Assembly (NCBI GenBank): GCA_020429045.1
Contig: JAGQLS010000011.1
Location: forward strand, 1-45,837
Source of the DNA: Candidatus Woesebacteria bacterium
GTDB taxonomy: Bacteria; Patescibacteriota; Microgenomatia; UBA1406; GWC2-37-13
Direction: 5' to 3'
DNA: 45,837 nt
Below, piece after piece: positions 8,523 to 16,860 of the stretch (its first letter is position 1; every line of letters starts with the position of its first letter). A program made the position numbers and the translations under genes. The notes beneath the pieces were generated by a model. The model did no database searches. It saw nothing but the letters and a program-made list of their open reading frames with translations, and was not told where the DNA came from.

Positions 8523-8759
8523 AAGGCTAGATAATTAGTTGTTAGATAGTTAGATGTTAGGGAAAAATCATGAAACCATAAAATCATTAAATCAATAAAT
8601 CAATAAAACAATATGTCAAGAAAACAATGAACAATACTTTCCCTTTTTCGCTTCCTGAAACAAAGTCCAGGATCGCTCCTTAAGCAAAGTCAATGGTCGG
8701 TCCTTCAAAAATAGATATCTTCGCTCACGTTTAAAGTTACATGTTTCAAGCTGCACGTT
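8523..8759. repeat. Modular intergenic repeat, copy 2
   Basis: The gap between pilB and pilT contains the same module order as copy 1: CTAGATAATTAGTTGTTAGA, then tandem ATCATTAAATCAATAAATC-like units (8565-8638), then a diverged middle module ending in ATCTTCGCTCACG, then TTTCAAGCTGCACGTTTCAC. The stretch with AAAACAATGAACAATACTTT (8620-8640) recurs at the right end of the window (45811-45831). No coding potential seen. Confidence 0.75.
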
Positions 8760-10469
8760 TCACGTTTCGGTCACGCGCATAACTTCTTCCAGCGTCGTGA
8801 TGCCATCAAGCGCTTTCAAAAATCCATCCTGCTTTATTAATATCATACTTTGTTTGATAGCCATTTGCTCTATTTCTTGCGAGGATGCTTCTTTGATAAT
8901 CAAATCATTGATTTCCTGTGTTACTTTCAATACTTCAAAAATACCGATTCTTCCCAAATAACCCGAACCATTGCACTCGTCACATTTTTTCCCTCTGGTC
9001 AGGCGGATTGGTTGACCGTCTTTATATTTTTTTGGCAGCAAATCGCCCAAGAGTTGTTTGATGTCTTCCTGAATTTCTGCAGGAGGTTCATAAAATTCTT
9101 TACAATGTTCACACACTTTACGCACGATTCTTTGGGCAACAGACATAGTGAGCACCGATGCGATCAAAAACGGTTCTGCTCCAAGATCGATAAGACGCGG
9201 TATGGCTGTTGCCGCATCGTTGGTATGCAGCGTGGAAAAGACCAAGTGGCCTGTCAATGCAGCCTGCACAGCAAGACGCGTTGTTTCAGTGTCGCGAATT
9301 TCTCCCACAAGGATGATATTGGGGTCTTGACGTAAAAACGCTTTCAGTCCTGTTGCAAAGGTTAGCCCAGCCTGCTGGTTGACTTGCACCTGATTAATTC
9401 CTTCAATTTGATACTCAACCGGGTCTTCGAGCGTTATGATGTTGACTGCCTTGGTGTTGAGCCTGCTCAGCACAGAATAAAGCGTGGTTGTTTTACCAGA
9501 GCCCGTTGGTCCGGTGATAAGGATGATGCCGTACGATTTTTTTATACCCTCCTCAAATTGGCTCAGTTGAATATCACGCAGCCCAAGTTCTTTCAGGCTT
9601 GGCATACCGCCAGACTTGCGAAGCAGACGCATGACGATCTTTTCACCAAAAACCGTTGGGAGCGTAGAAACACGCAAGTCAACCTCCATCTCATCGGATT
9701 TGAAGGTGAAGCGTCCATCTTGCGGTACGCGCTTTTCGTCGATTTTGAGACCTGCGAGGATTTTGATACGCGAAACAAGTGAAGGCTGAATGCTTATAGG
9801 AAGGGTCAATTTTTCCTGCAAAATGCCATCGATACGATACCGCACGCGTGTTTTTATTTCTTCAGGTTCGATGTGGATGTCAGAGGCTCGGCTTTTGACG
9901 GCATAGTCGAGAATAGTATTGACGATTTTGGCAATAGGCGCAGAACTTACATCGTTGCTGGTATCTTTGGTTTGAATCAATCGCCCAGGACGGATGTCCT
10001 CTATGGCCTCCTTTACTTCAGGTGACAGGTTGCGAGCATAAGCCACATTTATGGTTTTGAGGACATCTTCTTCTCCGGCAAGAGCCATTACGACTTTCAT
10101 GCCTGTTTTTGTTTCAAGAAAATTAAGAAGGGTAATATTGAGCGGATCAGTGCTTGCGATATAGGCCGTTTGTGTTTTTTGATTAAACAAATACGGCATA
10201 ATCGTATATTTCTGTGCCAGCGTTTGTGAAATGAGACTCAACGCTTGAGGGTCAATTGCCGTATTGACAATATCGACAAACGGCACATTCAACAGTTCAG
10301 CTTTAGATTTCAATATGAGATTTGGTTTGATGTTGGTGTACTGAAGGAGGTATTGATCAATTTCAACATTTTTTTTCAATGAATCCAGTTCGTATTGCTG
10401 AGCAGCGTCCTGCGCGATGATATTTTTTTCAACAAGATGAGCAAGAAATGTTTTCGGCGAAAATGTCAT
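8760..10469 (-). CDS. pilB: Pilus assembly ATPase PilB
   Basis: A 569-residue GspE/PilB-family ATPase that powers pilus extension. The N-terminal MshEN-like domain spans about residues 1-150, followed by the catalytic domain: ASDIHIEPE, Walker A GPTGSGKTTT, Asp box TLEDPVEYQIEG, Walker B IILVGEIRDTETT, His box TGHLVFSTLHTND. A tetracysteine zinc site (CEHC ... CDEC) lies near residues 455-510. The start at ATG 10469 is chosen because TTGCAT-17-TAGTAT ends 7 nt before it; upstream in-frame ATGs at 10478 and 10505 overlap that promoter. It is the first gene of pilB-pilT-pilC and diverges from the delta'-like gene. Confidence 0.93.
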   Translation of the reverse strand: MTFSPKTFLAHLVEKNIIAQDAAQQYELDSLKKNVEIDQYLLQYTNIKPNLILKSKAELLNVPFVDIVNTAIDPQALSLISQTLAQKYTIMPYLFNQKTQTAYIASTDPLNITLLNFLETKTGMKVVMALAGEEDVLKTINVAYARNLSPEVKEAIEDIRPGRLIQTKDTSNDVSSAPIAKIVNTILDYAVKSRASDIHIEPEEIKTRVRYRIDGILQEKLTLPISIQPSLVSRIKILAGLKIDEKRVPQDGRFTFKSDEMEVDLRVSTLPTVFGEKIVMRLLRKSGGMPSLKELGLRDIQLSQFEEGIKKSYGIILITGPTGSGKTTTLYSVLSRLNTKAVNIITLEDPVEYQIEGINQVQVNQQAGLTFATGLKAFLRQDPNIILVGEIRDTETTRLAVQAALTGHLVFSTLHTNDAATAIPRLIDLGAEPFLIASVLTMSVAQRIVRKVCEHCKEFYEPPAEIQEDIKQLLGDLLPKKYKDGQPIRLTRGKKCDECNGSGYLGRIGIFEVLKVTQEINDLIIKEASSQEIEQMAIKQSMILIKQDGFLKALDGITTLEEVMRVTET

Positions 10470-10476
10470 AATATTC

Positions 10477-10505
10477 ATACTAGGGATTTTTGTGCTAAAA
10501 TGCAA
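10477..10505 (-). promoter_or_regulatory. pilB promoter, leaderless
   Basis: Minus strand: TTGCAT (10505-10500), 17-nt spacer, TAGTAT (10482-10477), then 7 nt to ATG 10469. A plus-strand extended -10 (TGC-TAAAAT, 10493-10501) sits in the same 45 bp and probably serves the divergent gene at 10514. Confidence 0.65.
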
Positions 10506-10513
10506 TCACTCCT

Positions 10514-11161
10514 ATGTATCCGCGTATTATCCATACAAAACAGATTAAAAAAGGCGAAGAGATCGCTTTTAAGCTACAAAAGGATTTTGAGATCAGTTCG
10601 TATGCAGTACATACTATTCGACCTGAGAAAACCAGACTTTCTATCGATCAGGTGCGCGACATGATCCGGTACATAACTCACGCCGGCAGTACGAAGCACA
10701 TGTTTATGTTGTATAATTTCGATCAGTCGGGCTCGGAAGTGCAAAACGCCATGCTGAAACTTCTTGAGGAAGAGACCGAAAGTCATTTATTTATTTTATT
10801 TGTTTCCAATATTGAATCTGTTTTGCCAACCATACGCTCCCGCTCTCAATATATGATGATTGAAGAAGAGTTCGTGCACCATTCCACACAACCAATTCAA
10901 AAAACGAACAATTATCGATTTACCCATAGCCAAGTAACTCTTTTGAACGATATAACGTTGGCAACGGTCACCACAAAAGATGAAGCCATAGCCTTGTTAC
11001 ACGAACAGCTTGAATATTTTCGATTGCGCATGAAGCAAGGTCAGCCACATGCAACAGCGACCGTTCGCGCCATCATATCTGCTATTCACTATATTCAGAG
11101 CAACAATTTCAACCCACAACTTTCTCTTGATCGCGTACTTATTGAGCACGTGGTACTGTAA
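10514..11161 (+). CDS. DNA polymerase III delta'-like protein without P-loop
   Basis: A 215-residue protein resembling the second half of the AAA+ module of clamp-loader delta' (HolB). Recognisable motifs are LSIDQVRDMIRYI (the IDQIR motif), HMFMLYNFDQSGSEVQNAMLKLLEEETE (sensor and ALLKTLEEP-like region) and VLPTIRSRSQ (the TIRSRC motif). The N-terminal Walker A half and the zinc module of ordinary clamp-loader ATPases are absent; delta' is naturally non-catalytic in many bacteria. It probably supports the clamp loader at the replication fork. Placing it at the head of a pilin cluster is common enough in CPR-like genomes to be co-transcription by convenience. Confidence 0.72.
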   Translation: MYPRIIHTKQIKKGEEIAFKLQKDFEISSYAVHTIRPEKTRLSIDQVRDMIRYITHAGSTKHMFMLYNFDQSGSEVQNAMLKLLEEETESHLFILFVSNIESVLPTIRSRSQYMMIEEEFVHHSTQPIQKTNNYRFTHSQVTLLNDITLATVTTKDEAIALLHEQLEYFRLRMKQGQPHATATVRAIISAIHYIQSNNFNPQLSLDRVLIEHVVL

Positions 11162-11205
11162 ATTTGCATAGTGACGAACACTATAAAATCTGCTATGATT
11201 TTTAC

Positions 11206-11970
11206 ATGAAGCGTTGTATATCTTTACGTGAGGGTTTTTCGCTCATCGAAATGATTATCGCACTTGGTATATTTGCAACAGTCATTTCGATAGGCATTGT
11301 CGGCTACACCGGCTATTCGAGTACTGCCCGCGACGCACGCCGTAAAGTAGACCTGGAAGAGATACGTTCTGCTCTTGAAATCTACAAAAGCGACAGTATA
11401 AGCGCCGCTTACCCAATCGACGGCAACCTTACGGCGTTGGTGCCCCAATACCTTCAACAACTCCCGGTTGATCCACTGACAAAGGAAGTGTACGAATATA
11501 ATGCATTACCCGATTCTCCACCATGCGACAACACGCCTGGCAATCTATGCAACTCATATCATCTCGTTACTTCGCTTGAAGGAGGAACCAGTTATCAAGT
11601 TGGTCCAGACTATACGGGTCTTATCGCCCAAGCTTCTCCAAGCGTCATGCCCGAAGGTACCGGCATGCCAGATAACATAAATGACCTCACCCCAACCATA
11701 ACCCAACCGCAGTACAATTATTGTCCCGAGACATGCGATCCTTTCTCAAATGTATACCAAGCTGAGTGTCAAAATTGTGTGTACAATTATTGTTTCACCG
11801 GCTGTGTGGTAAGGAGAAGTTGTGCAGAAGAATATGCAGATTTGTGTACCACCTGCCCCATCGGATGCAACTTTGAAGATTATGGAAAAGGTGCTTGTGC
11901 AGTATGTTACTCAACGACATGCTTTGAGTCATGTTCGCCCGGCAACACCTGTCCGTCCTACTGTAAATAA
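11206..11970 (+). CDS. Pilin-like protein with cysteine-rich C-terminal tail
   Basis: A 254-residue pilin. The prepilin site is SLREG|FSLIEMIIALG, followed by a transmembrane helix and ARDARRKVDLEEIRSALEIY. The first ~165 residues match the adjacent pilin at 11976 closely, including ALPDSPPCDNTPGNLCNSY. It then has a low-complexity Pro/Thr linker and a tail of about 84 residues with 16 cysteines (NYCPETC ... CFESC ... CPSYCK). Such a tail is unusual for a pilin and suggests a disulfide-stabilised adhesive tip domain; that role is inferred. The start is supported by an extended -10 (TGC-TATGAT, 11191-11199) ending 6 nt before the ATG; an upstream in-frame ATG at 11164 would lie ahead of that promoter. 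Confidence 0.85.
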   Translation: MKRCISLREGFSLIEMIIALGIFATVISIGIVGYTGYSSTARDARRKVDLEEIRSALEIYKSDSISAAYPIDGNLTALVPQYLQQLPVDPLTKEVYEYNALPDSPPCDNTPGNLCNSYHLVTSLEGGTSYQVGPDYTGLIAQASPSVMPEGTGMPDNINDLTPTITQPQYNYCPETCDPFSNVYQAECQNCVYNYCFTGCVVRRSCAEEYADLCTTCPIGCNFEDYGKGACAVCYSTTCFESCSPGNTCPSYCK

Positions 11971-11975
11971 TACTT

Positions 11976-12395
11976 ATGAAGAATCATTCATCAGGATTCA
12001 CCCTTATCGAAATCGTCATTACCCTTGTTTTACTTCTGTCAATTCTTTCCCTTCTTTCAGTAAGCATTGTCAATCAAACGCGCGACGCCCGTGACAACAG
12101 AAGGAAAACAGACCTTGAAGAAATACGCTCTGCTCTAGAACTTTACCGTATGGATCAGCCAAATCGTGCATATCCAGTGAGTGGCGACCTCGCCCCGTTT
12201 TTGGTACCAACATATCTTCGTACGCTTCCTACCGATCCAGCAAGCAATACAAACTATGATTATAGCGCGCTTCCCGACTCGCCTTTGTGCGACAATACAC
12301 CGGGCAACCTGTGTTCTTCGTACACACTCACGACGACACTTGATGATGGGTCTGCATACGTTGTTGGGCCTGGCTTTATCACGCCGGGTATATAA
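11976..12395 (+). CDS. Pilin-like protein, paralogue of the preceding pilin
   Basis: A 139-residue pilin with prepilin site NHSSG|FTLIEIVITLV and the segment TRDARDNRRKTDLEEIRSAL. It aligns over its full length with residues 10-150 of the pilin 5 nt upstream (ALPDSPLCDNTPGNLCSSY against ALPDSPPCDNTPGNLCNSY) but lacks the cysteine-rich tail. The pair is best explained by tandem duplication followed by gain of a tail in one copy or loss in the other. It is probably a minor pilin of the pilus tip or pseudopilus. Confidence 0.87.
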   Translation: MKNHSSGFTLIEIVITLVLLLSILSLLSVSIVNQTRDARDNRRKTDLEEIRSALELYRMDQPNRAYPVSGDLAPFLVPTYLRTLPTDPASNTNYDYSALPDSPLCDNTPGNLCSSYTLTTTLDDGSAYVVGPGFITPGI

Positions 12396-12521
12396 TGTAA
12401 GAACAATATCACAGCATTCTTTAAATAGTATCTTCGAAAATCACATATCATACGTTCATTCATCAGCGTATCTTTTCAATTCTCAATTGTTTCCTATGTT
12501 GTAGGTTTGATAAGATAAAGT

Positions 12522-12995
12522 ATGCGCACAGGGTTTACGATACTCGAGATCATTTTCGTTCTGATAATAATTGGTATTTTTACTGGACTTGGCGCAACCT
12601 CATATAATTATTCTTCCCAAAAACAATTGCTCGAAAGCGACGCAGAATTTGTCAACGAACTTTTTGCCAAAGCCAGATCCAATACGACGGCACGGCTTAT
12701 CGAAGATCTATCGTGCACCAATTTCCAAGGATATACCGTTTCTGTTGTTCCTTCTTCACAAACATTTTCTCTTATCCAAACATGCGACACAACAACCGAA
12801 GTCGAATCGTACACACTAGTTGAAAGTATCGTTACAAATCCTATTTCTAACGACCTCGTGCTATTTACCTACCCATTGGGAAATATCAATTCTGCCCGCA
12901 CCATCACATTGAAAAAAGAGAATATCTCTCGCTGTCTCGATCTTGATATCGACACACTTGGCAATATAACCCAGGGAGAACTGTATAGTTGTTGA
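12522..12995 (+). CDS. Pseudopilin, GspH/FimT-like
   Basis: A 157-residue protein with a very short leader, MRTG|FTILEIIFVLIIIG, then a hydrophobic helix and a beta-rich domain with three cysteines. Size and the segment LLESDAEFVNELFAKARSNT resemble the GspH/FimT minor pilins. A possible -10 (TAAGAT) lies 5 nt before the ATG, so the gene may also start its own transcript after the 126-bp gap. It is followed by two more pilin-like genes. Confidence 0.8.
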   Translation: MRTGFTILEIIFVLIIIGIFTGLGATSYNYSSQKQLLESDAEFVNELFAKARSNTTARLIEDLSCTNFQGYTVSVVPSSQTFSLIQTCDTTTEVESYTLVESIVTNPISNDLVLFTYPLGNINSARTITLKKENISRCLDLDIDTLGNITQGELYSC

Positions 12996-13005
12996 TTTTT
13001 TCATC

Positions 13006-13482
13006 ATGACATCACATGCTTCCAAAAAAGGATTTTCGCTCATCGAAATACTTATTTTCGTATCAATCATAAGCGTCATCTTAGTCGCCGCAGCAGGGTA
13101 TGTCATCAAACTACTCTTCGTGTTGAATGTGAATCGCCACAAAGCGCTTGCTTCCTACTACACCGAAGATACCAAAGCCTGGCTTGATGGCGAACGAGAA
13201 ACAAATTGGCAAACAGTGGTAGATGCATCGTCTGTCTCCGGCACCGTGTATTGTTTAAATAACGAACTTGAGCTTGAAGATCAGTTGAGCGATTTTGCAG
13301 AAGGCGCCTGTACCACGGCCGACGGCATCGGCACACGCGTGCCTCAAATTTACAAACGAGAACTCACCCTCACAACAAACGCAACCCAGTCGCAGGTTAC
13401 CGCTTCGGTTGTAGTCAGTTGGGTCGAAGGAGAGAAAAACCAGAGCGTTACATTACAAACTATTTATTTTCCATGGTACTGA
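13006..13482 (+). CDS. Pseudopilin, GspI/PilV-like
   Basis: A 158-residue protein with prepilin site ASKKG|FSLIEILIFVSIISV and a hydrophobic helix to about residue 35. The globular domain contains two cysteines (VYCLNNEL, EGACTTAD). Its position between GspH-like and GspJ-like genes fits the PilV/GspI role in the minor pilin tip complex. The start is 10 nt after the preceding stop, and its TGA overlaps the next ATG. Confidence 0.78.
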   Translation: MTSHASKKGFSLIEILIFVSIISVILVAAAGYVIKLLFVLNVNRHKALASYYTEDTKAWLDGERETNWQTVVDASSVSGTVYCLNNELELEDQLSDFAEGACTTADGIGTRVPQIYKRELTLTTNATQSQVTASVVVSWVEGEKNQSVTLQTIYFPWY

Positions 13483-14030
13483 TGCCAGTTCATAATAAGA
13501 ATAAAACTCAAGGATTCACTTTATTTGAAATGATTATTGTCATGCTCGTTTTGACGATCATTCTTCCTACGGTCTTTTCGATTCTCTATGTTATCACCGA
13601 ACAGCAATTTAGAGTCTATGCCCTCACCAAAACGAAACGCGAAGGAGACTATATGTACTCCTACATCCGCGAGCGAATCATCCGTGATGCATCGTCTATC
13701 GTAGACGACCGAGGCACGCTCAACCCAATTTGTAATGCAGCAGGAAGCACCTATTCCTCGACAGCTGGCGATGATTTTATCTTTGTCGACAAATCTGGTG
13801 CAACATTCAATTGGTCATATAGCGGCACTGCACTCTTTGTCGATGACGGGATCAATCAGAGCCAAATCCACTCCGATGCAATAACAGTAGACGACTTTTT
13901 GATCCGCTGTCGAAAAAATACCTCTTCGAGTCCAACAATTGTCGAATTTTCATTTGACGTATCATTTTCTTCACAAACTGAGGAAACCATACTCCTTCCA
14001 TACAAAACAAAAGTTGTTTTGCGCCCCTAA
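13482..14030 (+). CDS. Pseudopilin, GspJ/PilW-like
   Basis: A 182-residue protein starting at ATG 13482, which overlaps the previous stop as TGATG. The prepilin site is KNKTQG|FTLFEMIIVMLVLT. The remainder is beta-rich, with RVYALTKTKREGDYMYSYIRERI after the helix, as in PilW/GspJ minor pilins. Two further upstream in-frame starts exist inside the previous gene, but the overlap start gives a normal leader length. A gap of 120 bp without visible features follows before pilM. Confidence 0.78.
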   Translation: MPVHNKNKTQGFTLFEMIIVMLVLTIILPTVFSILYVITEQQFRVYALTKTKREGDYMYSYIRERIIRDASSIVDDRGTLNPICNAAGSTYSSTAGDDFIFVDKSGATFNWSYSGTALFVDDGINQSQIHSDAITVDDFLIRCRKNTSSSPTIVEFSFDVSFSSQTEETILLPYKTKVVLRP

Positions 14031-14153
14031 ACCATCCAATATGGGACGATTAAGAACACCCGTTCATTTACTTTTGCAATTGAAAAGGTCTTCCCACCCA
14101 CACTTCCATGTCACGTATTGATTTCGGGAGATTGTATTTGATAATCTGTATAC

Positions 14154-15170
14154 ATGGCTGTTAATCTGTTGTCGCTTAATATCAACAATCTCCACACGCG
14201 CATGGGGCATTTGCGCCTCACTAAAAAAGGCGTTGAACTCCTTTCGTTAGGAGTTGAAAACACGACAAACGAATTTTTCAGCAACATCAACGAAGTGACG
14301 GCAAAACAACAATCCGACGTTATAAAAGAACTCTATACAAACCTCAACATCAAGGCGCACGAAGTGTCAGTCATCATCCCCGACTCCATGACCTATTCAC
14401 AAATCCTTATCATGCCCAATTTGAAAGAAGAAGAACTGGTGAAATCCATTCGTCTGCAAGCTGATGAATTTATTCCCCTCCCGATTGACGAAGTGTATAT
14501 CGATATCGAAGTAATTTCGCAGCTTGAAGACAACAAACTGCTTGTACTTATCGTTGCCTCTCAGAAGAAATTTGTCGATCATATTAGTCGAACGCTTGAA
14601 ATCATTGGTCTTGAGCCCCATTCGCTCGAGAACGAACTCAGTTCGCTGGGGCGCTTTGTTTCAGAAGTATTTAAGCCAAGCAAAGAGCCTTCGATCATCA
14701 TCAATTTTGGTTATGAAGGGAGCTCAATTTATTTAGTTAATCCGGCACTTCCCCATTTTCAACTCACAAGAACGACCAACATTGGTCTTGAAATCATCGC
14801 ACGAGATATAAAAATTAATTTTGGATGGAATGATGAACAAACATTTGATGCTCTCAAAAAAATTGGTTTTTCCTCAAGCGGTTCGGTGAATCTTTACTCT
14901 CTCGTGTATCCTGTTTTCAACGAATTGTTAGTTGAGATAGAAAAAACGTTACTGCAAGCACGCAACAAGCACAATGTTTCGGTAAAAAATATCTATATGT
15001 TCAACTACGACAACTATATTGGAAGCATTCATTCCGTGATTCAAACAAAGACTTCGTTACCGACCGCACCTTTTCCGCTTCAATCATTTGTCATCAAAAA
15101 TCCCATAACTAAAGCGTTTAACGATAGTCTCAGCAGCTTTGTATCAGTTATAGCGGGACATATTAGATGA
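14154..15170 (+). CDS. pilM: Pilus assembly actin-like ATPase PilM
   Basis: A 338-residue PilM-family protein, a cytoplasmic actin-like ATPase that binds the N-terminus of PilN and couples the inner-membrane PilNO complex to the motor. IMPNLKEEELVKSIRLQADEFIPLPIDEVYID corresponds to the PilM MP..ELxxAIxxEAExYIPFPLDE signature, and SIIINFGYEGSSIYLV is phosphate-2-like. Gene order pilM-pilN-pilO is diagnostic. Upstream, TTGATT-16-GATAAT places a possible transcription start a few bases before the ATG. The stop overlaps the pilN start by 4 nt (ATGA). Confidence 0.88.
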   Translation: MAVNLLSLNINNLHTRMGHLRLTKKGVELLSLGVENTTNEFFSNINEVTAKQQSDVIKELYTNLNIKAHEVSVIIPDSMTYSQILIMPNLKEEELVKSIRLQADEFIPLPIDEVYIDIEVISQLEDNKLLVLIVASQKKFVDHISRTLEIIGLEPHSLENELSSLGRFVSEVFKPSKEPSIIINFGYEGSSIYLVNPALPHFQLTRTTNIGLEIIARDIKINFGWNDEQTFDALKKIGFSSSGSVNLYSLVYPVFNELLVEIEKTLLQARNKHNVSVKNIYMFNYDNYIGSIHSVIQTKTSLPTAPFPLQSFVIKNPITKAFNDSLSSFVSVIAGHIR

Positions 15171-15733
15171 GAAAAATTAATTTGTTTTCCAGTTTGACCC
15201 CTGACGATCCGGAGACGAAGATGTTTAAAAGCATCACGCATTACGGGCGGATCTTCATTATTGTTGCCGTGGTCGTTTTATCTTTTGAGTTTGTCGGAAT
15301 GCTGTATGTTTCTCAACAATTGAAAAAAACAAGAAAAGAATCCACGGTACTCAAAGAATTTGTCGATAGTAATCTTGCATTCACAACAGACTTAAAATAT
15401 TTCACATTCAAATACGGTTTATTAAAAAACTATCTTGCTCAAGATGCCAATGTTGCCTACTATTATCAAACGGTATCTGATGTATTTCAATCGATCGACA
15501 ATCAAACAATTATTACGCACTTTACACTCGACGCAAACAGAGCATTTAAAATCAGTGTGGGTCTACCAGATTATGAGACATCAATCCATTTTCTTGAAAG
15601 CCTCGAAGACAAAACCGTGGTCGACCATTTCGATTCTTTGACCATAACGTCGTTTGAAACAGCCCCAGCAGAATCAGGAGGATTATTTGTTATTGATTTG
15701 GAAGGAACATTCAAAGCTCAACATGGAATTTAA
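15167..15733 (+). CDS. pilN: Pilus inner-membrane alignment protein PilN
   Basis: A 188-residue bitopic membrane protein: short cytoplasmic N-terminus (MRKINLFSSLTPDDPETK, the PilM-binding peptide region), one transmembrane helix at about residues 25-50, then a coiled-coil (QQLKKTRKESTVLKEF) and a periplasmic ferredoxin-like domain. Length and position between pilM and pilO identify it better than sequence does. It overlaps the next gene by 11 nt. Confidence 0.78.
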   Translation: MRKINLFSSLTPDDPETKMFKSITHYGRIFIIVAVVVLSFEFVGMLYVSQQLKKTRKESTVLKEFVDSNLAFTTDLKYFTFKYGLLKNYLAQDANVAYYYQTVSDVFQSIDNQTIITHFTLDANRAFKISVGLPDYETSIHFLESLEDKTVVDHFDSLTITSFETAPAESGGLFVIDLEGTFKAQHGI

Positions 15734-16358
15734 ACTACCAGATATAAAAAAAATAATAAGAAACAGCCATTTTACCGGCACGCTTACTATTGTGCTGATC
15801 GATTTGGCACTTTTATTACTCGTTGCATGGCTCACATTTGTATTACAAGATACATTTCAGGTTTTCCAACAGGAGAAAACGCAGAAAGATTTGTTGTCTC
15901 AAGATGTTGCATTGCTGGAAAATAACAAACGGATTCTTGGATCAATCGAAATCTACAACGACGCACTTGACAAGCTGATACCCGACAACGAAGGCTATTT
16001 TGAACTCATTTCTGCCCTTGATCAGCTCGAGGAAAAATCGGGGGCACACATCAATTCCTACTCAATTGACCTTGAACAAACGACGCAAGAAAAACTATCA
16101 CTTGATTTAGAGCTTGCTTCAAATACGTCGAGTCTTGAGTCATTTCTTTCCAACTATCGATATGGTAGCGGCAGGCTCATAACGATAGAACAAATAGACG
16201 TCAACCCCTATGAGTCTCAAAATGCCACCATTGGAATACATTTTTTTCACAAACCGTTTGTATTAGAGCAAGTAGAATCTGCAAACGAGGATGTTACGAT
16301 TTCAGAAGACGACCGCAATGTCATGGATGAAATAGTACAGGAAATGTCGGCGAAATGA
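15723..16358 (+). CDS. pilO: Pilus inner-membrane alignment protein PilO
   Basis: A 211-residue bitopic protein, starting at ATG 15723 inside the end of pilN. One transmembrane helix lies around residues 20-42 (LTIVLIDLALLLLVAWLTFVL), followed by a coiled-coil (QQEKTQKDLLSQDVALLENNKR) and a periplasmic domain typical of PilO. A PilP or secretin gene is not seen in the window, consistent with a cell envelope lacking an outer membrane. The gene ends 30 bp from the convergent rpsP stop, without an obvious terminator between them. Confidence 0.75.
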   Translation: MEFKLPDIKKIIRNSHFTGTLTIVLIDLALLLLVAWLTFVLQDTFQVFQQEKTQKDLLSQDVALLENNKRILGSIEIYNDALDKLIPDNEGYFELISALDQLEEKSGAHINSYSIDLEQTTQEKLSLDLELASNTSSLESFLSNYRYGSGRLITIEQIDVNPYESQNATIGIHFFHKPFVLEQVESANEDVTISEDDRNVMDEIVQEMSAK

Positions 16359-16388
16359 GTTATGGTAAATATATAAATGAAGATGTGT

Positions 16389-16640
16389 TTAGGTGAACGT
16401 GACATTCTTCTTGTTTTTGAGTAGTCTGCGCAATCCTTCAGAGATAATTGCACCTTTTGAGGTCCAGTATTCATATTTTGCTTTGTCTATAAGCACTTCG
16501 GCCGGTTCTTTCATAGGATCATATGAGCCAACCTTTTCCTTGTATGCGCCGTCTCTTTTTTTGCGCTTGTCGAGCGCAACGATACGATAATACGGACGGT
16601 GTTTTTTACCGAATCGCATAAGTCTGAGTGTTACTGCCAT
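16389..16640 (-). CDS. rpsP: 30S ribosomal protein S16
   Basis: An 83-residue S16: MAVTLRLMRFGKKHRPYYRIVALD is the family signature, followed by KVGSYDPMKEP and the C-terminal WTSKGAIISEGLRRLLK. It is an essential 30S assembly protein. The ATG lies directly at the edge of a modular repeat element (16641-16860). The usual rpsP-rimM-trmD neighbourhood is not present; the next genes are rnc, nusB and rpmF upstream. Confidence 0.97.
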   Translation of the reverse strand: MAVTLRLMRFGKKHRPYYRIVALDKRKKRDGAYKEKVGSYDPMKEPAEVLIDKAKYEYWTSKGAIISEGLRRLLKNKKNVTFT

Positions 16641-16860
16641 ATATAGTTAGTTAATTAAAAAAAGTCAATAAATCATAAAATCAATAAAACATTAAAACAA
16701 TATATCATGAAATCATTAAAACACTGTCATTCCCCGCCGATTCGCCCTCCGATTCGGCGGGCAGGACGGGCAGGTCTTCGAAAATACGGTATCTTCGCTT
16801 CACATTATACGTTTTACGTTACACGTTTCAAGCTGCAAGCTATAAAGGTTAATTGTACAA
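16641..16860. repeat. Modular intergenic repeat, copy 3
   Basis: The complete gap between rnc and rpsP. It contains a reduced TTAG-like module (TAGTTAGTTAATTAA), ATCATTAAAACA-like units (16656-16715), a GC-rich module at 16716-16800 nearly identical to 5262-5340, and TTTACGTTACACGTTTCAAG. Read on the minus strand it places TTGACT 17 nt from TATATA immediately before the rpsP ATG, but that spacing would put transcription start inside the gene. Confidence 0.75.

Noticed and set aside
16641-16680. Promoter TTGACT-17-TATATA for rpsP
   Set aside because: Spacing is good, but the -10 overlaps the ATG, so transcription would start inside the coding sequence. rpsP more likely depends on upstream transcription.
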